A DNA stretch of 64,000 nucleotides, from positions 1,383,838-1,447,837 of the forward strand of contig CM055741.1 of NCBI GenBank assembly GCA_029465975.1, written 5' to 3'. The position numbers and the translations under genes were made by a program. Under the pieces are notes generated by a model. It was not told where the DNA came from. It saw only the letters and a program-made list of their open reading frames with translations, and searched no databases. Positions 57,575 through 64,000 of the stretch are shown here, one piece after another. How positions within the stretch are numbered: position 1 is the first letter of the stretch; each line of letters starts with the position of its first letter. The stretch comes from Dallia pectoralis (Eukaryota; Chordata; Actinopteri; Esociformes; Umbridae).

Positions 57575-58350
57575 CAATCAATCAATCAATCAAATTTATT
57601 TATAAAGCCCTTTTTACAACAAAAGTTGTCACAAAGTGCTTTTACAATCACCAGCCTGAATCCGACAGAGCAAACATCAACAAGTTGACACACGGCGGCT
57701 AGGAAAAACTCCCTGAAAGTCAGATTTAGGAAGAAACCTAGAGAGGAGCCAGGCTCTGAGGGATCACCAGTCCTCTTCTGGCTGGGCTGGGTCAGTTTAT
57801 GACAGTACAACAAGCGAGGTGTGAAAAACTGAGAAAGCAAAATAGTCCGGGATGTCCAGGAGGGATGATGGATTTGATAGGACTTGGAGGAAGAAGCTCC
57901 GGTTGCACCAGCTGTTCTGTCAGCCGCACAGTCAGGGGCCCCAGGGAGGATCCAGCATATGCTCCAAGCTGGAGCGGTCCCCCTGACAGAAGTGGACACA
58001 AACACAGGGAAAAGTTGGACACTAGTTCCCGGCACAATAGTATACCGAACATAATACTTTAAAAGGAGACAGGGGGGTTAGTGAGACAATGGCCATGAAC
58101 GGGTAAACCCAGGACAAGTCCAGACAGATGTTAGTAGAGACAGGACACAGGAAAGATTAGACACCCTGGTTCCCTACGTCCCCGGCACCATAATATAGCA
58201 GCATAGATCTTAGAATGAGACAGGGGGGTCCAGTGAAGCTGGGGCCCTGAACAGGGTAAACCCCGAAACAGGGCCCAATAGGCCGGAAAACACCCACCCA
58301 CTATGCCGAGCATCAACCCAGGGACGCCAATCGACCATGACCACTCGGGC

Positions 58351-58900
58351 AGGTTTAGTTTTTGCTCACAAAGTTACTCGAGCTGTTGGAACAAACAAGA
58401 GCTATAGCGAGCCAGTGACATCCACACTCCGAGGAGCATATGGGAGGTTTAGTTTTTGCTCACAAAGTTACTCGAGCTGGTGGAACAAACAAGAACTATA
58501 GCGAGCCAGTGACATCCACACCCCAAGGAGCATATGGGAGGTTTAGTTTTTGCTCACAAAGCTACTCGAATTGAGGCTGCAACGGAGCACTATAGCGAAC
58601 CAGTGACTCCTCCCCACAGTTAACTGGGATAATCAGAGTTTAATTCACCAGCTACTCGGATTGAGCGAACAAAGGAGAGCTAAGCGAACCAGTGACTCCA
58701 CCCCACAGTTAACTGGGATAATCAGAGTTTGTTCACTAGCTACTCGGATTGAGCGAACAAAGGAGAGCTATAGCGAGCCAGTGACTCCACCCCCCAGGCA
58801 GCAGCCTGGAGGTATCGTTTTTGCTCAAAAAGCTACTCGAGAGGCAACAACAGGGAACCATAGCGAGCCAGTGACTCCACCCCCCAGGCAGCAATCGAGA
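58351..58900. repeat. 88-95-bp tandem repeat in the L2 3' UTR
   Basis: Six diverged copies, each with (A/T)GCTCACAAAG(T/C)TACTCGA...CTATAGCGAGCCAGTGAC. The first two are nearly identical (start 58351 and 58446), later ones more diverged. Confidence 0.85.
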
Positions 58901-59000
58901 GGACACCCCAGGGGAGATGTGAACCCGCAAGGCAAAGACAGCAGGGCAGAATGAGATCCGAGCCTTCCGTTCAACCTTCGTACCCTGGGCCATATTACAC

Positions 59001-61880
59001 TCAACCATAGACCTTACTGAAAAGATATGTTTTTAATTGCGATTTAAAGGTTTGAACAGAATCTACATTTCTAACCCAGATTGGCAACTCATTCCATAAT
59101 AGAGGAGCTCTATAGGAGAAGGCTCTACCTCCAGCTGTTTGTTTCGAAATTTTAGTTACAATTAGGAGACCGGCATCCTTTGATCTAAGGTTACGCGTGG
59201 GTATGTATGGCTGGACTAATTCAGTGAGGTATGTGGGAGCAAGTTGATGTAAAGCTTTATATGTTAACAGTAGTACTTTAAAGTCTGCCCTTGACAGGCA
59301 GCCAATGTAAAGAGGCTAATACTGGGTTAATGTGGTCAAATTTCTTAGTTCTAGTTAAGATTCTAGCAGCCGTATTAAGTACTAATTGAAGTTTGTTTAC
59401 TGATTTATCAGGGTAACCAGAGAATAGAACATTGCAATAATCTAATCTTGAGGTAACAAAAGCATGGATTAGTTTTTCTGCATCAATTTTTGATAAATAA
59501 TTTCTGATTTTTGCAATATTCCGAAGATGGAAAAATGCTGTCCTTGAAATATATTTTATGTGATCGTCAAATGAGAGATCCGGGTCAAGGGTCACTCCAA
59601 GGTTTTTGACGTTTTTTTGTGAAATGACTATACATCCGTTTAGGTTCAGCGTAAGGTCTGTCAATAAATCTCTCTGTTTCTTAGGTCCTAAAACTAGCAT
59701 TTCAGTTTTATCTGAATTTAGGAGCAGAAAATTCTCTGTCATCCACCTTCGTATATCTGAAACACAAGCTTCCATAGTGGCTAATTTAGGGGCTTCTCCA
59801 TGTTTCATAGCAATATACAGCTGCGTGTCATCGGCATAGCAGTGAAAATTGACATTATGTTTTCGAATTACATTACCGAAAGGTAACATATAGAGTGAGA
59901 ACAGAAGTGGTCCTAAGACTGAGCCTTGTGGAACACCAAAGCATACCTTTGATTTGTTAGAGGATAAGCCATCTACACAAACAAACTGAAGTCTATCTGA
60001 TAAATAAGATCTAAACCAATCGAGAACATGTCCTCTTAGCCCAACAAGGGTCTCCAATCTCTCCAAGAGAAGGGAGTGATCAATAGTGTCAAAGGCAGCA
60101 CTAAGATCAAGAAGCAATAGGAGAGATGCAGAACCTTTGTCAGAAGCCAATAAAAGGTCGTTTACCACCTTAACAAGTGCAGTCTCAGTTCTATGATGGG
60201 GTCTAAAACCGGACTGAAGTTTTTCATATATATTATTTGTCTTCAGAAAGGCCGTAAGTTGTAGTGAGACAGATTTTTCTAGGATTTTTGAAAGAAACGG
60301 GAGGTTTGATATTGGTCGGTAGTTTTTTAGGATGTCAGGGTCTAAGTTACATTTTTTTAGCAGAGGCTTAATTTCTGCAATTTTTAGTGAGGTTGGCACT
60401 GATCCGGAGGACAGGGAGCAATTTATTATGTTCAACATTGATGGGCCAAGCACAGGAAGTAACTCCTTAAGTAATTTAGTTGGAATTGGGTCTAGTTGAC
60501 AGTTGGTTGATTTTGAACTATTTATTAATTTTGTAAATGTTTCAAGAGACACAGGTACAAAAGATTCAAGAGTCGCCATTGAAACTAAATCAGGGCAGCT
60601 CTGCGGGCTCATAGTACAACAAAGTTTTTGAGAACTAAGGCAGTTAAAGGTACAATTTGCAATTTCTTTTCTAATGTTGATTATTTTTTCATCGAAGTAG
60701 TTCATGAATTCATCACAACTAAAGTGAAGACCCACTTCATTGGTTAAACATTGCTTTTTAGTGAGTTTTGCAATTGTGTCAAAAAGAAATTTAGGATTAT
60801 TTTTGTTTGTGTCGATTAGATTAGATAAGTTGGCTGATCGAGCGCTTGTAAGTGATTTCCGGTATTGCACAGTACTATCAATCCAGGCTAGTCTAAATAC
60901 TTCTAACTTCGTGGAGCGCCACTTTCGCTCCAATTTTCTGGAGGCTTGCTTAAGTGTTCTAGTAGTGTCAGTGTACCAGGGAGCAAGTTTCTTATTTCGT
61001 ATTGGTTTTGTTTTTAGGGGTGCCACAGCATCTAAAGTCTTACGCAGTATATCGTTTAGATCCTCTATTTGATTGTGTATAGATGATGTAGCTCTACCAT
61101 CATTTAGCAGGCCGAACGAGCCTGGAAGTGCGTCAATAAATGTATTAGTAGTTGTAGAATTTATGCAACAGGTTTTAAAGATCCCTACCTGGGGGGCAAA
61201 AGTGTCACTTGTTTTAATGCTAAATGTTATAAGATTATGGTCAGATAAACCAGGATTTTGAGGAAAAATAGTTAGATCAATTACATTTATTCCCTTTGAC
61301 AACACTAAATCTAAAGTATGATTGTGACAGTGCGTAGGTCCTGAGACGTGCTGGAGAAAACCTACCGAGTCAATTATGGCACTAAATGCCTTTTGAAGAG
61401 GGTCATTGGTATTTTCCATATTGATGTTAAAATCACCAGCGATTAAAATTGAATCTGCCATGACTACAATGTTGGACAAGAATTCTGGAAACTCACTTAG
61501 GAACAATGTGTACGGCCCAGGAGGCCTGTAGATAGTAGCTATCAAAAACGAGGTATTGCCCTGATTTGTTCTCATAAGTAATACTTCAAAAGACACAAAC
61601 CCAGTGATTTGTTTTAATGAAAGATTATATTGTGTAGCATAAATATTAGCAACACCCCCCTTTACGGGATGCACGGGGAATCTGATCACTGGTGTAACCT
61701 GGAGGGGAAGCTTCATTTAAAGGAATAAATTCATCAGGCTTAAGCCAGGTTTCACACAGGGCAATTAGGTCTAATTTATGATCAGTAATTAATTAATTTA
61801 CTGTAATTGCTTTTGAGGTAAGTGATCTAATATTTAGGAGACCTATTTTTAGATATGAGATGTTAATGTCAGTTTTATTT
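59001..61880 (-). pseudogene. L2 ORF2 (endonuclease and reverse transcriptase), frameshifted
   Basis: The endonuclease starts near 61880 (IGLLNIRSLTSKAITVN, then CETWLKPDEFIPLNEASPPG), with a stop and a frameshift near 61660-61690. The frame continues from 61716 (FLIATIYRPPGPYTLFLSEF; ILIAGDFNINMEN). The reverse transcriptase has LKIAEIKPLLKK...NYRPISNLPFLSK, LLLLLDLSAAFDTIDHSLLL (catalytic Asp), GVPQGSVLGP and YADDTQL. After WLPVKGRL a short deletion at about 59278 shifts the frame; the C-terminus then reads DFKVLLLTYKALHQLAPTYL to LKTYLFSKVYG and stops at 59001. Three lesions over about 960 codons suggest a recently dead copy. Confidence 0.87.
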
Positions 61881-62073
61881 ATGACTGGACTAATTGAGGG
61901 CCTTATATTAATAAGGTTGCTTTTATTAACACTACCTTTTTTATTTTATTGAGCCTAGTTTTAATGACGGTGTCGATGGTGCAGGGTTTGCTGACTGCTC
62001 TGGCTATGCTATCAGCAGATCCCACTAGACTAGCAGGCTGGCTAACAGCCTGCTGCCTGACCTGCACCCTATC

Positions 62074-62454
62074 TCATGTTAACACTATAGGAGTGAGTCT
62101 CCTAGCTATATTCCTAGACAAAAGAAGAGCACCTCTCCAGCTAGGATGGAGTCCGTCGCTCTTCAGCAGATCAGGCTTGACCCTGTTCCTGGGCGAGTCC
62201 CAAAAACCTGGCCAATTATCCACGTAACCTATCGATTGCGACGGGCAGAACTCCGTCTTCAGCCAGCGATTGAGCTGTGAGAGTCTGCTGTAGATCTCAT
62301 CACTGCCCCTAGCTGGCAGGGGGCCAGAGACTATTACTCGATGCCGACACATCTTTTTAGCTAAACTACACGCTAACGCTAGGTTCTGCTTTGTAACCTC
62401 TGACTGCCTTATCCTAACATCGTTAGTGGTGGTTTGGCGAACCAAATAAACCAA
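62074..62454 (-). pseudogene. L2 ORF1, SGNH/esterase-like domain, 5'-truncated
   Basis: Reads NDVRIRQSEVTKQNLALACS, GPLPARGSDEIYSRLSQLNR and LLKSDGLHPSWRGALLLSRN. The GPLP and DGLHP..G blocks match the esterase-type (SGNH) domain known in ORF1 of CR1/L2 elements, DGLHP carrying the Asp and His. The N-terminal GDS block should lie upstream of 62454 and is missing. Continues past 62074 with a stop. Confidence 0.7.
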
Positions 62455-62460
62455 ATAAAG

Positions 62461-62737
62461 GACAACTTATGCATCAGTCGAGACTCTCTTTTTTTGATCC
62501 AAGGGCTGCTACATTTGAATTTAAGTTGAATACTATAGTAAGAAAGGGCCATATAAAAGATCGTTTCATAACATCATATTACTATTAATGGAACGAAAGA
62601 CATTTAAGATTATATTAAATATCTTTATTATCATTAATGTAGCATATTACAGCTATAGTTTAATACAAGCCTTTCAACAGTGAAGGAACAGGGTGATGTC
62701 TGTCTGTCTGTCTGTCTGTCTAAATGGAATATGAATA

Positions 62738-62769
<32 letters not shown>

Positions 62770-62861
62770 AGGCTAAACAGAATAGGTACTTTGTTACAGA
62801 AAACCGCTTTCAGTATTTAATTTCTATTAAAATGTTCATTTCAAGTAATTGTTTATTTTTT
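62461..62861. other. intergenic with TGTC microsatellites
   Basis: (TGTC)n runs at about 62697-62721 and 62739-62768. Otherwise nothing recognised. Confidence 0.6.
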
Positions 62862-63133
62862 CATCTTCTACAGTTTCTTAACCTTCTCGGTGTCTCCCTC
62901 CTTCATCTTCTACAGTTTCTTAACCTTCTCTGTGTTTTCCATCTCCTTCATCTTCTACAGTTTGTTAACCTTCTCTGTCTCCCATCTCCTTCATCTTCTA
63001 CAGTTTTTTAACCTTCTCTGTGTCTCCCATCTCCTTCATCTTCTACCGTTTTTTAACCTTCTCTGTGTCTCCCATCTCCTTCATCTTCTCCAGTTTCTTA
63101 ACCTTCTCTGTTTCTCCCATCTCTTTCATCTTC
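62862..63133. repeat. 45-bp tandem repeat derived from the GTPase C-terminus
   Basis: About six units. On the minus strand a unit encodes KMKEMGDTEKVKKLE. Two units are translated at the end of GTPase copy 2. The others lie beyond its stop and each carry TAG in place of the GAG codon, plus small deletions. Confidence 0.85.
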
Positions 63134-64000
63134 TCAATCAGGAAGTCTAGATGCTGAGCAGTAGCCAGTGAGATGGTCTTCAAGGCAATCTCTTCCAGTT
63201 TAATGACACACTGGTAGGCTTCCTCCACAAGTGAGGTCTTCTTCTGTGTGATCTCCTCCAGTTCCTCCTGAAGTCTGCTGAGCACTTTCCCCTTCTCACC
63301 AACATATTGCTCATACTTTTTTTTCAACTGTTCATATGTCTTGGTAACCATCCTGGTCTTGACAACATACCTTTTATTCCCCTTGACATGATTGGTGTAG
63401 TGGCATTTGTTAGTACACACAGTACAATAGTTATTTTTCATCACACTGCACCAGGAGAGATCCCTAACCAACCAGCACCCTGGGTAGTGACAGTTCTCCT
63501 CACAGACTGTACAGATTGTAGCTCCTGAATTGTAAAGAAACCATATCCATGATGTATCAACCGTCTCTGTGTCTTTGTAAGTTTCTTCACCTTTATAAGT
63601 AAAGTCTTTGTTTTCCTTCATGTCTTTCTTTTTTTTCTCCAGGATTTGTTGGGTGTCCTTGATTTCCTTTTGCTTTCCTTCCATCAGTTGAACCCGCTCC
63701 CTTAGGTTAATGACTGTAGCTTCCAACTGTTTGTGCGCTTTCAGGCCTCCTTCAGTCATCCTCAAATTCTTTGTTTCAATGTCATTCAAATAAGTGAAAA
63801 ACCTTTCCAGAGCTTTTATTCCCTGATTCCAGGTCTTCTCCTGAAGGTGATCATAGTCTGAACGTGTCTGATATTCCTCATTAAAGTGTTCACATTGACA
63901 GTTATTAATCACAAAGTGTACAGGTTGATTATCTTTATTCTTGGCACAGGGAACCTTTGCTGCAGTAATGGCTTCTAGCACATTATATGGGGGAGTCCCG
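63043..64000 (-). CDS. P-loop GTPase with coiled coil and Cys-rich region, copy 2 (partial)
   Basis: The C-terminal two thirds of a second copy of the gene at 39711-41130, in opposite orientation; the frame runs off the right edge (…TPPYNVLEAITAAKVPC). The GTPase core with P-loop and DTPG is outside the window. Visible parts are the end of the G domain, the coiled coil (KAHKQLEATVINLRERVQLM), the Cys-rich block with every Cys/His of copy 1 conserved (CTVCEENCHYPGCWLVRDLS), and the second coiled coil. The C-terminus differs: instead of the FFGHINK end it has two KMKEMG(E/D)TEKVKK repeats and stops at 63043-63045. Near-identity with copy 1 indicates recent duplication or gene conversion. Cytosolic by absence of signal or membrane segments. 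Confidence 0.8.
   Translation of the reverse strand, partial: GTPPYNVLEAITAAKVPCAKNKDNQPVHFVINNCQCEHFNEEYQTRSDYDHLQEKTWNQGIKALERFFTYLNDIETKNLRMTEGGLKAHKQLEATVINLRERVQLMEGKQKEIKDTQQILEKKKKDMKENKDFTYKGEETYKDTETVDTSWIWFLYNSGATICTVCEENCHYPGCWLVRDLSWCSVMKNNYCTVCTNKCHYTNHVKGNKRYVVKTRMVTKTYEQLKKKYEQYVGEKGKVLSRLQEELEEITQKKTSLVEEAYQCVIKLEEIALKTISLATAQHLDFLIEKMKEMGETEKVKKLEKMKEMGDTEKVKKR

Larger units (their letters stand above)
57575..62460 (-). mobile_element. L2-type LINE with esterase-like ORF1
   Basis: Minus-strand non-LTR element. The 3' tail is (TTGA)n at 57578-57592, next to the conserved TTTATTTATAAAGCCCTTTT. A 3' UTR with tandem repeats (58351-58900), ORF2 (59001-61880, a few frameshifts) and ORF1 (62074-62454) follow. 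GVPQGSVLGPLLFSLYMLPF and CYADDTQLYI place it in the CR1/L2 group. Large ORF2 segments remain open, so it is younger than the other elements here. Confidence 0.87.

Overview
The window is teleost fish nuclear DNA: spliced genes with GT-AG introns, L1/Tx1-like and L2 LINEs, piggyBac remains and about 12 kb of minisatellite DNA. The zinc-finger genes have an acidic first exon rich in VKEE motifs and a linker of the EAPDPQS/GEPDPET type. That style is common in the salmonid/pike lineage, so Protacanthopterygii is my best guess (inference; no species claimed). Nearly all host genes lie on the minus strand.

Layout. 1-2823: first exon of a CYP3A-type cytochrome P450 (minus) and the start of its intron 1, which holds two related 36-bp minisatellites; the rest of the gene lies left of the window. 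2824-6941: upstream DNA with a TATA box, 59-bp repeats, a 603-bp tandem duplication and a 37-bp minisatellite. 6942-10123: GPANK1 (ankyrin plus G-patch), four exons, with introns 1 and 3 almost entirely made of minisatellite. 10725-12377: 51/52-bp minisatellite. 13255-35357: seven clustered C2H2 zinc-finger genes (ZNF1-ZNF7, my labels), each with one acidic exon and one finger exon. Four look complete or nearly so (ZNF2, 3, 4, 5), ZNF7 is short but intact, ZNF1 and ZNF6 look broken, and two further first exons survive only as relics. 35600-39710: decayed L1-like LINE (minus). 39711-41130: a P-loop GTPase of a teleost-expanded, AIG1-like type whose 5' end stops at the LINE. 41451-44442: 17-bp minisatellite of about 176 copies. 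44450-44742: piggyBac transposase fragment. 45410-53665: second L1/Tx1-like LINE (plus), broken by insertions and two internal tandem expansions. 54379-55733: GTPase relic, LINE tail and 9-bp repeat. 57575-62460: L2 LINE (minus) with an esterase-type ORF1. 63043-64000: second GTPase copy, running off the window.

The most unusual pattern is that minisatellites abut splice sites. In GPANK1 the intron 1 array repeats the 3' splice site together with the first codons of exon 2, in a frame that stays open. The intron 3 array makes the whole 594-bp intron stop-free and in frame. In the CYP3A gene the intron 1 array repeats a donor-like sequence next to the real donor. The zinc-finger cluster adds a second theme: paralogues have lost the same terminal finger by different mutations, two of them slippage in the CA run that encodes the inter-finger linker.
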